In this document: one piece after another, positions 1 to 13,600 of the stretch
Layout: each line of letters begins with the position of its first letter
How positions within the stretch are numbered: the first letter of the stretch is position 1
Assembly: GCA_037954325.1 (NCBI GenBank)
Contig: JBBMNZ010000007.1
Coordinates: forward strand, 5,673,501 to 5,737,500
From: Fistularia commersonii
Lineage: Eukaryota > Chordata > Actinopteri > Syngnathiformes > Fistulariidae
DNA length: 64,000 nucleotides
Direction of reading: 5' to 3'
Notes under the pieces: model-generated
The model's input: the letters and a program-made list of their open reading frames with translations, nothing else
Database searches by the model: none
What the model was told of the DNA's origin: nothing
Made by a program: the position numbers and the translations under genes

Positions 1-999
1 GGTGGACGTGGACAGGGTCACCCGACCTCACCTCCAACCCTCTGCCGCACACGAGGGGAACCCCTCCGTAGAACAAACCCCCAGAACCCGGCTTGATTTG
101 GATCCCCAAATCCAGAAGAACAGGTGGCAGTCGAAGCAGTCCGGTGACGTCACGGCTACCCCTCCAAATGCGCTCTGCTGGCCGAACATGGAACTGACAC
201 TGAGGTCGGAGAAAGAATAAAGGGGAAAAAAATCAGGAATAAAGGTAGATTAAAATGAACATAAAATGGAAAACAAGGATATTGATAAATTCATACATCT
301 ATATATTAATATACATTAATGATTATGGCTCTGGGCAGTCAGGGGGGAAACACCGCTCCCTGGCGGCGGCCGCCGTAACCGCAGCCTCCGGGGCGAACGG
401 CTCGTCACAATAATAAAAAATCTTTAAAGCTTAGAAAAAATGAATTCATAATTTACTATACAGTTACTATTTTTACTATGCCAAATATGACAGTGATGAT
501 AACATGCCTTGAGCGCGTAAATGACGCATTTTCATTTTATTCAAGTGCGTTTTACCTCCCGCAAGGTCCCGCCGTTGTTCTCCGGTTGTCCCGAGGGGAA
601 CTTGCGGGTAAATAAAGTTTGGGTTTGCGGTTCAAAGGGCTCCCCTGTCAGAGATCGTCTCTGCCAGAGGTGTACCTCACTTTGTGGCGCGATAGGTCCA
701 CAAAAGATATCGATGACTGAGAAGCAATTGGATGTGCCTGGCAGTCAAATAGTGTGCGTAATGCAGCCATGTTGGGGAGGCGCAGTTGTTTGGATGGCCT
801 GGAACAACCTGTTTGACCTCCAGGTTACATTTGGTGTGTGTGGTACTAGCGTCCAGGTCTGGATTGTCTCACACACACACCTACCTTGGGTTTCAAACAG
901 TTAAAACGCCCATAATGATCTCGTGGGAACAAGATAGCACCCACCCGTCGCAGCGGTTCAAATCAAATGTTTGTTTTTTAGCTTTATGCGTTCAGACAG
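1..999. other. Upstream intergenic or 5' flanking sequence
   Basis: No gene is recognised here. The segment is mixed-composition DNA with an A/T-rich stretch around 220-500 and a short (AC)n run near 870. Short open frames exist but have no recognisable domain, and none connects by plausible splicing to exon 1. It presumably holds distal promoter sequence of the downstream gene. Confidence 0.5.
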
Positions 1000-1309
1000 C
1001 AAAGTCCGCTCCCGGATCCGAGTCAGAGTGACGCCTCATTTCGCAACGGTACTTCCGTCTTCCGGTCGAGGCCACGAGTTGCACACCTGCAGAACGAAGC
1101 CCCGCCCCCCCGCCCCACCCCCGGCAGTAACGGTTGAAGCCCCGCCCCCTGCCCCGCCCCCTCCACCGGAGCGTCTCAGTCCTCCGGCTCGCAGCTCCAG
1201 AGCGGCGGCGGCGGCGCGGAGCGGAGCCGCGAACGCCACGTCGACTAGAACAAACAAACAAACTCCTTTCGGGGGGGAGAGAACCGGACCCCCATCCCCT
1301 ACCGGCACT
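1000..1309 (+). promoter_or_regulatory. cadps2: CpG-rich promoter / 5' UTR region of cadps2
   Basis: G+C content and CpG density rise sharply from about 1000 and stay high through exon 1, as in a vertebrate CpG-island promoter. Visible candidate sites are two adjacent ETS-like motifs (ACTTCCG at 1051 and CTTCCGG at 1059) and several CCCCGCCCC-type GC boxes (Sp/KLF) between about 1098 and 1165. No TATA box is obvious, so dispersed initiation is likely. The transcription start cannot be fixed from sequence. The exon-1 frame stays open upstream to 971, so part of this segment is open but is treated here as untranslated. Confidence 0.5.
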
Positions 1310-1666
1310 ATGCTGGACCCGTCCTCCAGCGAGGACACCGGCGGGGAGTCGGACCTCGAAGTTGCCCCGGAGCCACCGAGAAAGGCGGCCGGCCGCGGCG
1401 CGCACAGCCGCCTGCGGCTGCAGCAGCCGCAGCCCGGCGCACCTGCGGGCTCCACCGCCGCCGCCTCCGCCTCCTCCTCCGCCTCCTCCTCCTCTTCTTC
1501 TTCCTCCGCCGGAAAAAGTGCGAAAGACGCCACAGGTGAAGAGGAGCACCAGGAGGCGGAGGAGGATCGGAAGATGAAGCTGCAGATCTACGTGTTCGTC
1601 CTGCGGTGCGTCGCCTACCCGTTCAGCGCCAAGCAGCCCACCGACATGGCCCGGCGGCAGCAGAAG
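1310..1666 (+). CDS. cadps2: cadps2 exon 1 (residues 1-119)
   Basis: The exon encodes the N-terminus. It starts with the family-typical MLDPSSSE, runs through an acidic stretch and an Ala/Ser tract (about residues 49-67, coded by TCC/TCT/GCC repeats), then a Glu-rich patch, and reaches the conserved core with YVFVLRC and AKQPTDMARRQQK at the end. It ends in phase 0 at GTCAGT. The low-complexity part is the least conserved region of the family. In-frame ATGs at 971 and 986 lie upstream with no intervening stop, but homology favours 1310. Confidence 0.93.
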
Positions 1667-4600
1667 GTCAGTCCGCGGGGGGGCCTGGGGCGGGAAGTTC
1701 TCGTTACTTCGTTACTTTTGACTTTGGGTTCAGAAAAAAAAAATAAAACCGACGCCGAACGTTGCCCCGTGCAGACTTCTTGCATGTCACCCCGTCCGGT
1801 GCCCTCCATCCGGGTAAATTGTCACCCGAAAAGCGGTGATTCGCCCAAAGTGATCGAAATCCCGAGCTAATTCGGCGCGGCGGTGCGTTCAGGGACCCAG
1901 CGGCGAAGTCTGCGACACCTGTGCGCGGACAGTGAAAGCCACACTTGCACACGCGTGGCGCCTGAAGTCACAGATTGGGGGTTTATTTCTCCAGCAGAAA
2001 CATCAGGACACACACACACACACCATGTATTTCAGTCGTTTTTGTTCAGGCATCTGGATGATGGTTCAAATCCGGCAGGGGTGGCGACCTATCACCTCTG
2101 GAAAGTCAGTCTCAATGGAGGAATGGATCCAGATCCAGACTGGTTCTAGAACCCGATCGATGAGGGATCAATATCTTGGACTGTCCATGCCCCCCCCCCC
2201 CCCCCCCCCCCCCATGGGAGTTTGATTGACAGGTCAAAGGCTGCAGGTTCTTGAGGTTTGGGGGTTCTGATAACAAGGGAAGGTTGTTTTTGTTATTCTT
2301 TCGGTGGCTCTGGGTTCTCCAGGATGCTGCTCATCAGTTCTGGTTCCGGCGTTGATCCGTTTCCTCCTCTGTGCCCCAGGAGTGTTTTGTGATGCAGTGT
2401 GTGTCCACACACACATAAACACACACTCATGTACGCACACAGATGGTTTTCCGTTTTCCCGAAAGCCTGCGGTGTCTGGGGGCGGAGTTAATGAGCCGTC
2501 GTCCCCGTGGGCGTCTGTTGATGATGTCACACCTCAGGGTTCCACTGAAACAGCTGTGTGTGTGTGTCTGTGTGTGTGTGTGTGCGCGCGCATAAATGCG
2601 GCCCTCCCTTACTTAAATCCTGTGTTTTTTCAAGTTTTATGCTAATTTGTGTTTTTTGTTCCAATGAAATTCAAAATATTGACGAGCAAGGGGATGGGGT
2701 TTAACTGGATGGGCCAGCTGTCAATCATCCAACCGTTCGCCCCCTCATTGAGAGGAAGACGGTGAACCTGCAGAGAACCTGCAGGTATGAACTATCTGAT
2801 GATTCTTCGGCTGTGAGTCAGAACCTTCTCGTTGCAGAACATGGAACATGAGCAGAACCTTCTCCTCTGTCCGGGTCAGGATGAGAGTCAACCGTTCGGA
2901 GGTCACATGACTCCCCCTTCCTGACCAACCAGGAAGAACTGATGCGACCGTCATTGACTTCATACCAATGATTTTCAGTTATTACTTTTGATCAATTACT
3001 TTACATCAATGACTTTTGATCAATGACTCTGTTAATACTTTCAACGATGACTTTGGACGGATGATTTTAGTCATCACTTTTGATCAATTATTTTCAATTC
3101 AATACTTTCAAATGAAGGAAAAGTCATACTGTTAGAACTCACTTGAAAACCATGAAAATTACATGTGAAAATCTTGAAAAGTCACTTAAAAGCCTGGAAA
3201 TGTATTTTTTAAAAATGTTGAAAAACCTGGAAATGTATCTTGAAAAATCTTTCAAAATTCCTGAAAAAGCCATTAAAAATTTTGGATTTTTCCTTTTGAA
3301 AATTCTGAAAAGTCACTTAAGAATCTGTACATTCATTTTTACAAATGTTGAGTTTCCGATAAGAAATCTGGAAATTCATTTAAAAACACCGTGGAAAGTA
3401 CCTTCAAAAGTACCTTCCCTCAAAAAATCTGGAAGAGAATCTTCAAAACCATGAGAATTCCTTAAAGGAACCTGGAAATTAAAAAAAAAAAAAAAAATCT
3501 TGAAAATCTGGAAATTTTTTCAAAAAAACCTGGAAAATTCCCTTTAAAAATTAGGAAAGTCTCTTGGTAATCCAAAAAAATTGCCTGAAAAGACCTGGAA
3601 ATGTATCTCTAAAATCCTGAAAATCCATTTTCAAAAACCTAGAAATTCCCTTGGAAAGCCCTGACATGAGAAGAGATTGCCTTTTTAAAAAGCCATCAGC
3701 ATCATCTGATGCACGAGGAGCCCTTCTGTATCCTCATTAGGTACCTCAGGGTCACAGGTGTTTCGCCCCTTAACATGTACACCTCTCCTGAGAGGGGCTG
3801 ATTTAGCCTGCGTTTGCAGAGGGGTCCCAGCTGCAACTTCTTAACAACCACAGCCACTCATTTCCTCAGGGTCCAGACCAAACTTAATGCACATTAGAAT
3901 ACAGACATTTGGCCAAAGCAATTTACAGTGGAGATGCTGGGGATTGAATCCAGGACCTCATACATGTGAAGCATGCGTTCTACCACTGAGCTACACCTTC
4001 AATGCGAAAGTAGCACCATGAAGTCGTGCGGAATCCTCGAGAGCCAACCTCGAAGGGGAATAAGGTTGCGCGCCATCCTTTGGTGTTGGTACTTGGCCTT
4101 CCTGGGATAGTCTTTCTTCCCAGGGCACTTTTAATTGGGCCAAGATGATGGTCATTGCACTGGTGAAGTAAAGGATCATGTCTGGTTGGAGCGGGGTTAT
4201 GACCACCTCCTGCAGAAGACCAAGCTCTCCTTGAGGTCTGCATGCAGCTCCCAGTCAGACGCTTGATGAATGATGAACGGTGACTTGCTTGCCGTCTTTG
4301 CTTTGAGAGCCTTGCTACCTTCTGTCTGGAAGGTAATACTTCTGGGCGGTGGCTAATATTTATTGGCCTTGACTCAGTCTCTGTGAGGACCTTGCCGTGC
4401 CTCCATCTGTGGTGTCCATCTGTAAGTTATTTGGAGTGGGCCAAGAGGTTGGCCACAGTGTGTAGCAGAAATCTCAGCTTGCCCTGGTCCTGAAGAGCTC
4501 TCTCCAAGACAGCAACTGCTCCATGGCCTCATCGCACTGCATCCAGCGGACCTGAGAGGCTAGCCCTACCGCTTTGACATGCTATTCCTCTTTTGGTGTT

Positions 4601-7600
4601 CCACAGACCTTTTGCACCACAAGTTCTCTTCTCCCTCTGGAGTCAGTCTTGCTCCAACTCTTGCTGCGGTAGTTACCCAGGCCAAGGCGCCCATGACACA
4701 CTGTACCGACGATTTATTGGGGCCTCAAATACGTTCCTGCTTCCTTTTGGCTTCCTGTGGTTTCCATTTTCTGCCGCACTTGCATTACCTGCGTGCCGGA
4801 ATTTCTTGTCCTTGGACACGAGCAGTGTACAGACTGCCTTTGCTTTGGTGGCCTTCTATTCTTCCACAACTGAAGCAAATGGTAAATGGAGCTTTAAAGA
4901 CCTACCGTAGAGGTACTAAAAAGCTGCAGGGACACCAAGCCAATCTTACAACAAGCGTGGTCACTGGAGTCTTGGTATGACGGCTTTTGGAAGAGTCATA
5001 ACTTGAACCGTCCAAGCAGCAAACCGTTGTCAATCCTCTTTAACTAAGAACTTAGTTGAGTTGTGATCTCTTTTTAGTTCCTGCTGTCCTTCAAGATGCT
5101 GTTGTTTTTTTTCTCTAGGCATCAGATTGCATATTCTTGGATGGTTGGAATTTAAGACCCCTGGCTCTTGAAAGTGTATTTTGACAGTCTTCCCTTCAGG
5201 AGGCACCACACTCCTAGATTTCCCAGGTTTGAGCTGCACACGTGCCCAGGAGGGCATCTTTTCCAAAGAGCCCAGAGCCCATGTTCCTCGACTAGATGCG
5301 GTCATCTCGATGTCATCCATGACGACTCTGCAGGCTGGATCTCCTCTCCTGACGTCATGGCAGCCACAATCAAGGCAAATGAATTGGCGCATCCTGTCAT
5401 GATGACTTTTTCAAGCCTCTGCCATTTTGTGGGGAAATCTCCTACACTAAGCTACATCCTCAGCGGGTCCGTGTGCAACATAACTAGTTTGACAACCTCT
5501 TGACCACATTGACACCAGGTCATAGTCCATGGCCTTGCGGGTCAGCTGGTGTGGCACATGCGGGTAGGCTTTGGCAAGATCTAGCTAGACCACTGAGTGT
5601 ACTGTTGCTCCTCGTCCTGAGAAGAGTAAAGCTGAAGGACGCCCGGAGTTAACTTAAAGGTTTATTAGTTTAAGTGGAAATTCCTGAAAGTTGAGTCTTT
5701 GCAAGGAATCCATGAGGAAGTGGAACCTTCTGTATTCCCTTGGAGTGCCTCAGAGAAGAGGGTGACTCCGGCTGAGGGGGAAGGTTTTTCTGTGTGTGTG
5801 TGTGGAACAGAACGATCTAGAAGTTCAGACAAGGTTCTCAACTGGATGAGAAGGCAGGTGGAGATGATCAGAGGACTCGAGGTGGAAGTTAAGAACAGAA
5901 AGTCTGAAGGCGAGATGAAAGTGACAAGATAAGGGTCCGAACAAGAGCTGGGAGTGTGGAGAGCATCTGAAGACTTGATGGCCGTAAAGAGAAGCTTCCG
6001 AAGAGGGGATTCGGAAGGGAAGATGAAAGTGAAGGGGTCTGAAGATCAAGTCGCTGCTAGAAAAGCCCTTGAATCTCAGCGAGCAAAGAAAAAGCCCTTA
6101 AATCATCCTAAAGTGCCTTAAAGATGTGCCTTAAATCGGTTCCAGTGGGTTTGATGTTTGATGTTTTGGCTCCAGGCAACTCCCGTCCTCCTTTGTCATC
6201 TTCCTCCTCCTGTCAGGAGCTGCAGCTCGCTGGGTTACATAACCCCCTCCTCCTCTTCCTCCTCCTCATCTTCCTCACTCTGTCAGCCGGGGCCCGCGGC
6301 CAAGGCTCAACTCTCCACACCACCGAGTGTTTGACCCTCCATCCAGACGGACGGGTTCCCCACCAAAGTGGAGGAAGTCAGCCAACAGGAAGTTACCTGG
6401 GGGTTGACAGAAAGTCAGCCTGGGATTTAGAGCCAACAGGAATTCCCCTGAGGGTTGGCAGGAAGTCAGTTTGGAATTAAGAGCCAACGGGAAGTCACCC
6501 AAGGTTCGAGCCGAAGTCACCTGGGGGCTCGACAGAAAGTCAGCCTGGGATTAAGAGCCAACAGGAAGTCCCCTGGGGGTTGGCAGGAAGTTAGCCTGGA
6601 ATTATGAGCCAACAGGAAGTCACGTGGGAGTCAAGAAGAAGTCACCTGTGGGTCTCCAGGAAGTCAGCCTGGGATTTAGAGCCAACAGGAAGTTCCCTGA
6701 GGGTGGGCAAGAAGTTAGCCTGGAATAAACAGCTGACAGGAAGTCATTTGAGGGTCAGCAGGAACTCATCTGAGAGTTGACAGGATGTGGGCCTGGAATG
6801 AAGAGCCACCAGGAAGTCATGTGGGAGTCAACAGGAAGTCACCCAGGGACCGATGGGAATTCTGCCTGGGATTTAGAGCCAACAGGAACGTCCCCTGAGG
6901 GTTGGCAGGAAGTTAGCCTGGAATCAAGAGCCGACAGGAAGTCACCTGAGAGCAGACAGGAAGTCACCTGAGAGCCGACAGGAAGTGTCCACAGTGACCG
7001 GTGAGGGATCCCTTGGAAATGATCCAGGGATTATCTGAAAATAATTAAGAATCCACCCTTCAATCTCCAACCTGCGCCCGTCCGACCATCACCGACCTCC
7101 TCAGTGATGCCCGGCGAGTGTGAGACGCGGGTTACTACCCTGCTGTTACAACTGTCACATCCAGTTGATCACATGACTGCGCCGCCCCGAGGCCTTAGCA
7201 AAGACTTGCTCTCTACCTCCTGATTCAGAGGGGAGAGGAAGATGAGCTAGTCTTCGTTTGCATAAAGTAGTCCTTGAAAAACAGCTGAAGGTGGTATTCA
7301 TCCAAAACTAGAAATACATCCCATAATATTCACCGTTTCTCTGATTTCTATTCCCGTTATTTTCATGTGGACATACAATAATGGTGATTTTGTTTGTATT
7401 TACAATTTGAAGTCCACTGTCTGACTCAGGAAGTCGACTATGTCACACAAGAAATCCACTCTTGGACACAGGAAGTCCGCTATTTGTGAGACAGGAAGTC
7501 CACTATCTCAGACAGGAAGTCCACTATTGGACACAGGAAGTTCGCTATCTGTGAGACAGGAAGTCCACTATCTCATATGGGAAGTCCACTGTTCTCACGC

Positions 7601-10600
7601 AGGAAATCCATTGTTGGAAACAGGAAGTCCCCTTTCTGTGAGACAGGAACTCCACTCTTTGACACAGGAAGTCCACTATCTTACACAGGAAGTGCACCCT
7701 TTGACATGAAAAGTCCATTTTTTCTGTGATAAGTCCACTGACACAGGAAGTCCGTTTGAGAACCAGGAACTGCTAGCGAATAGCTTCTCCCCAATTTATG
7801 TAAAATGTAGACGCTCTCGGGAAAAACTATAAATAACAGCCATCTTTTTAGGCTAACTGCACAACAATGGGATTAATTAAACATTTTTTTTTTGTTGTTT
7901 TTGTTTTATTGGGGGGGCTGTGAAATAGCTTCCGTCCAGTGTGTGTGTGTGTGAGTGAGAGAGTTTCAAACCCAGCTGTTTGACGGAAGTTTTGATCGAT
8001 TGATTCATCGGAAGATCTCTCTTCTGGACGGTCAGAGCAGCAGGCGGAGTTGTGTGATTGAAGAAGAGTAGGAGGAGGAGAGAGAGAAGATGGAGAAGAA
8101 ATTGCAAGATGATCAAGAGAAGAAGGAAGAGGAAGAGGCGGAAGGAGAGAGGATGAAGGAGAAGAAGAGGAGGTGGAGGAAGATGACAAAGTGGCTTGTG
8201 TTGGTGAAAATTGTCTCCCGGGTTTGTTCCGGCTCCTTCTCCTCAGAACCTCTGCTCCGAGCTGATAAAGACACCCACACACACACACACTGGCACACAC
8301 GTACACACATATACTCATCGACACGCACACACAGATAAATACACATTGACACACATGCCCAGAAACACACCACATACATATGGATGTTGCGTTCAATCTG
8401 TTACACAATTTGTGTCTTTGCAGCGACGAAGGAGCTCCTCTTCTTCACCGCCATGTTTGTGGTCAAACATGCCAGCGGGGGGGCATCGCTTCAAACGTGT
8501 GTGTGTGTGTGTGTACAGTATATGTGTATGTGTGTGTTCAGTTCAGTTTCACTTCCTGGTCTGCAGGCCCTAAGCTCCGCCCACTTTTCTATTGAGGATG
8601 CTTTCAGACTTCATGTCAGTGACCTCCTCGTCGGGGTGGAGATCCCGGGGTCTCTGCCGCCATGGCATGGTGAGGTTACCATGGCAACGCCACCCCCACA
8701 GATTTATGGGGCAGCGTGGCTCGGGGCGACAGAGCGGTTCGATTCCCGCTTCCTCCTAGCTTGTCGAAGTGTTGTTGAGCAAGACACTGAACCCCCAAAT
8801 GCTCCGCTGGCGCTGCTCCTTAGCTGCCTTCTGCTTAAATGCGGTGGTCAAATTTCGCTGATGCAACATATGGCGTTTCTTCTTCTCATAAAACACCTTG
8901 ACTTCTGACTCATGACGAAGACGTGTCCATCAGAGAGCACATCACTCCTCCACCGCCTATCAAACGTTTGAAAAGAATGTATTTTCTCCTGGAAACTTTC
9001 CTCGGTATCAACTTCCTGTTCACCTGCTTCCTGCTTCCAGTCTCGGCCCTGATGCGACACGTTGGTCCATCTTGGCGCCACAATGGGAGGAAGCGACTGT
9101 GAAAGCAACTTTGTGAAACTAGAGGTCACCGATAGCGGCGGAACGTCAGGGTCAGGATCAATGCGGTGGACGGTCGACTCCGTCTCGGCCACTTCTTCGG
9201 AGCATAACGAAAACCTCAAATCGTGCAAGGAAATCGTGATTCACGTCACGTCATTACCGTAATGTCTTGAATATAGTAGCCCAACGCAGGCCCCTCCTGG
9301 GAGACCCCAGGTCTGCGTATGGCACATGGGTTCTGTTCCTGCTGTAACCGTGGTTCTTCGACTGCATTAGTTCTCTTGCTGCTGTGACCAGGGTTCTGTT
9401 GGAACCATCACTTGGGTTCTATCCTTGGTGTCACATGAGTTCCATCATTGGTGTCACATGAGTTCCATCATTGGTGTCACATGGGTTCCATTCTTTGTGG
9501 CACTTGGGTCCTGCGTTTACTTTGGTTTTCTGACTCCATTGGCTCCATTGCTGCTGTAACCAGGGTAATCGAACTGTCACTTGGGTTCCATCTTTGGTAG
9601 TACATGACTTCTGTCTCTGCTGTAATGTTGGCTCTATCACTGGTGTCACATGGGTTCTATCCACCCTTGGTGGCACATGGTCTTCTCTCATTGGTGGCAC
9701 ATGAGTTCTATCCTTGGTGTCTAATTGGTTCTGTCCTTTTGGCACGTGGGTTGTATCCCTGCTGTAAAATTGGTTCTATCGTTGCTGTAACCAGGGTTGT
9801 ATCGGAACTGTTACTTGGGTTCCATCCTTGGTGTCACAAAGGTTCTGACCGTGGCAGCACCTGATCCGAAGTCATTGACCAAAAGCTATTGATCAGTTTG
9901 TTGTCTCGCAGATGGACTCCAGTATTGTTTGGATGCCGACATTTGGTTGGATGTTGGTTTGTGATGTCATGGGACACGATCAGAGTAAGCAGCAGGACAA
10001 TGAAAACAAAAATAAAGAGCCTTAGCAGCAGCTCAGAGAAAACCGTCTTAACACAACCATGGACGACAAATTATAAATTGATGGACAATGATTACATCAG
10101 CGGCGACAGTCAAACATCAAAGAGTCAACAATCGAACATCAAAGAGGCAAGCGAACATCATAGATGATGCTCAAACATCACAGACAAGCTAACACGAGAC
10201 AGCAATTAGGCATCAGACAACGTGCAAACATCACAGAATCAACTAGTGAGCATCACAGAATCAACAGGTGAACACCAAAGAGACAACAAGCGAACATCAA
10301 AGAATCAACAAGCGAACATCAAATAGTCAACAAGCGAACATCAAAGAATCAACAAGCGAACATCAAAGAGGCAACAAGCGATCATCAAAGAGGCAAGTGA
10401 ACATCATAGAGACGACGCTCAAAAATCACAGACAAGCTAATAGGAGACACCACTCAAGCATCAGACAATGTAGTAACAACAAGCGAACATCAAAGACAAC
10501 AAGCGAACATCAAAGACAACAAGCGAACATCAGAGACAACAAGCGAACATTACAGAGACAACAAGCAAACATCACAGAGACAAACTAACACCATAGGGAC

Positions 10601-13600
10601 AACAATCAGACAGCCGAGAGACAGCATGCAGACATCATGGAGACAACAATGCAACATCATACACGGGCTAACACAAAGGAGATGGCACTCATCCTAGACA
10701 ATGCTCATACATCCTTGAGACAACAATCCAACAATCATAGTGAACATTTGGACATCAGAAAGACAACACTAAAATAAAATAATATTAATATCTGTATGGA
10801 GCACTTCCCATCACAGTGCTCTTGAAATAACAGGCAGAGGAGAAAACACTGCCGACCACTGTCTGAACGGGGATCGGTTGCCGTCATTTCAACGCTGCTG
10901 TAAAGAAAATGTCGGCGATGCTTTGAAGGCGCGCCTCCACCGTCATCACCTGACTGCCGCGTCTGCTGTCATGACCTTTGACCTGGAAGGCTCTGCCAGG
11001 CAAACCCCAACCAGCGCCAATGCACAAGGAGGAACGCTTGTGTTGGCGGCCATCTTTAAAACAGCTTGACTGGCTGTTTGCTACTTGTGGGGAGGCTGTG
11101 CACACACACGGTGTATTTAAGAGTGTATGTGTGCACGCACCCATTTATCACTTACATCTGACAGAAACCTTGTAGCCGTCTTTGTTTTTTGTTTTGCCTT
11201 TTATTTTTTCTTTCCTGTCTTTGACAGCTCAGAGTGCATGCAGGGAAGGAGACACAAACACACACACACACATACACACCCCCATATCGATCCGCTGTCC
11301 GGAGGTCCTTCCTGCTGCTAACTGGTCGTGACAAGTTATCAGGTGGAGAAAGGAACTCAAAGCTTCTGAGTGTAAACACACACACACACACAAGCACACA
11401 CACCCCTGCCCTCAGCCAGATGTCTGGATTGGAAGCCGAGGGGAGGGATTGGAACAAATCTGGGCTTTTGACCAGACAGTAAACAATAATAATGTTAGCC
11501 GGAGTCCGGGAGGTAATTTTATTTATTTCTGTCTTATTTATTTTTCTGAATGACCACTGACAGGTTTGATGTTAAAGCGCATTTTTTTTTTTTTTTTAAA
11601 AGCAAAAGTCCATGAAAGTCCATATATCGTCACCCTCTTAAAATAATCACCTAAGTAATTTTTTTAGATTTTTCAGGAAACACAAAACTGAACCATTTGA
11701 CACACTCTTGACATAGGCAATTTCTACTAAAGGGGTAGAATGGCACAATCTGTTTAACTGAGGATGTAGGCAATTTTGCCAGAGGTGGTCAGCATCATGA
11801 GGAGATGATTTGGGAAAAAAAAAAAAAAAAAAACATTTTTGCAAAAAAATGACTTAGGCGATTGTTTTAAGAGGGTGACGATATTGAAGTTGCACTTCCT
11901 GGAATCCCAGAGGGGAAAAAATAGGAAATAGTTATAGGCGCATCTTAATATAACATAGGCAGTCTGATCAACATGATGATTGATGGTTTGGTGGCCGCCG
12001 TGACCCCCCCCCCCCCCCGCGTCAATGTGCTGTGTTTAAATTTAGTTGTTTTCTTTTATCTTCCTTCCAGGACCTGGGATTCCTGCTCCTGACCGATATT
12101 GAAAACAGCATGGGAAAAAAAAACAAAACAAGAATGTTCAGGTGTTGTTTTTGTTTTTAAGATCTGAAATGACCTCTGGCCCCGCCCTCCTCAGGTGAAC
12201 AAGCAGCAGCTCCAGGCGGTGAAGGAGCGCTTCCTGTCCTTCCTCAATGGCGAAACGCAGATCATCGCGGATGAAGCTTTCTGCAACGCCGTCAAGAGCT
12301 ACTACGAGGTGGGACGGGGTCGGGGGGGATCATTCCACCGTCCGGCGACACAACACACCGTGTGCTAGCTACGCTATTGTATCTTTATTTGTTAGGAAGT
12401 TGGAAACCGTTATTTTATATTTATATCTTTAATTTGCTGGCTTCGCGCTGCTCAGACGGTAGAGCTGTAAGGGGCGGGGCCTGTCCCGTCCAATCACAGA
12501 TTTGCTGTTTCGCAGGCCACCCCAACTCCCGGGTTTACCGTTTGTTTTGTTTGTTTAGAAGTTTATTAGAACAGTGTACAATTACATTAAGCACAGATGC
12601 AGAGATGTTTGTACCAGATTGTAGCTCATAGCTAATTTCCATCTGTAGTCCTGGACAATACAAATATAAGTCTACGCTCCGCAGCCATTCGTCTAGTTGC
12701 CGTCTGGCTCGTGATGCGACGCAGCGGACCAATCAGCTGTCATACCAATTTTATGATGAATCATGGAGGTTCTGACTGAAATCGTGGATCTTCAATATGA
12801 AGGTGTTTTTATGCCGCAATCACACGTCCAATCCATCCAATCCCACTTCCATCCAGTTCCCCATCGAATCCTACCTCCATCTGACACAACTTCCATCCAA
12901 TCCCGCCTTCGTCTAATCCCATCTCCATCTGATCCTGCCTTTATCTAAACCCAACTCCATCCGTTTCCATCTTCATCCAGTTCCATCTCCATCCAATCCC
13001 ACCTACATTTGATCCAACTTCCCATATAATCCCACCTGCATCCAGTTCTCCTTCTGATCCCACCTCAATCCAGTCCAGTTTTTTTCTAATCCCATCCCAC
13101 CTTCATCCAATCATCCAATCATCCAATCCTCCATCTCCTCCCAGCGCCATATCATCTCTAATCATCTAAGTGAAGACCCAAGCGTCTCCATCAGATGTAA
13201 CTCAGTTGCCCGAGTTCCACTTGGACCTGAAAGGACCGTGTCTGCTTGATGATGCTCCCCAGACACCCCTGAGACTTCCCTTCATCCAGACTGAGTGCCC
13301 TCTTTCCCCGGAAACGAAGTTTTGAAAACATAAACGTGTTATCCATTAGAAGTCCTGTTTCCGGGGCAACGTCTGTTTGCTTTGTTGCTGTTATTGAAGT
13401 CTCCTTGGACCTTCATCTGTTTCCCTGGAGACCAGGCGGGTTCTGACGAACAATGGGTAGCATAGTGAAATCCATCGTAGGGTGATGGCTAGTGCCTGAT
13501 GTCATAGCACCAAGGATGTTGTCCTAGTACCGTGCTAGCTCGCCAGGGCTAGCGGATTCTGCTGCAAGGACTTGCTAAATTTCATGCAGAGTTGGCCAGC

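Larger units (their letters stand above)
1667..12194 (+). other. cadps2: Intron 1 (10.5 kb)
   Basis: The intron holds at least five unrelated degenerate minisatellites, a degraded LINE with an adjoining tRNA-like sequence, a V-SINE-like element, a MITE and several (CA)n tracts, listed separately. 1700-3100 is unique-looking sequence with a 23-nt poly-C run near 2191 and CA/TG repeats around 2400-2590. 7850-8340 has a GA-rich then CA-rich stretch. 10800-11580 is unrecognised apart from CA repeats. The intron ends at CAG 12194. Confidence 0.85.

Noticed and set aside
1036..1549. Minus-strand frames of 165-185 codons opposite exon 1
   Set aside because: They are shadows of the Ser/Ala-coding trinucleotide repeats and CpG-rich sequence (Glu or Gly runs). 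No antisense gene evidence.
3931..4002. Functional tRNA gene (tRNA-Val CAC)
   Set aside because: Acceptor, D and T stems each carry mismatches and box B is degraded. It is better read as a tRNA-derived SINE or pseudogene.
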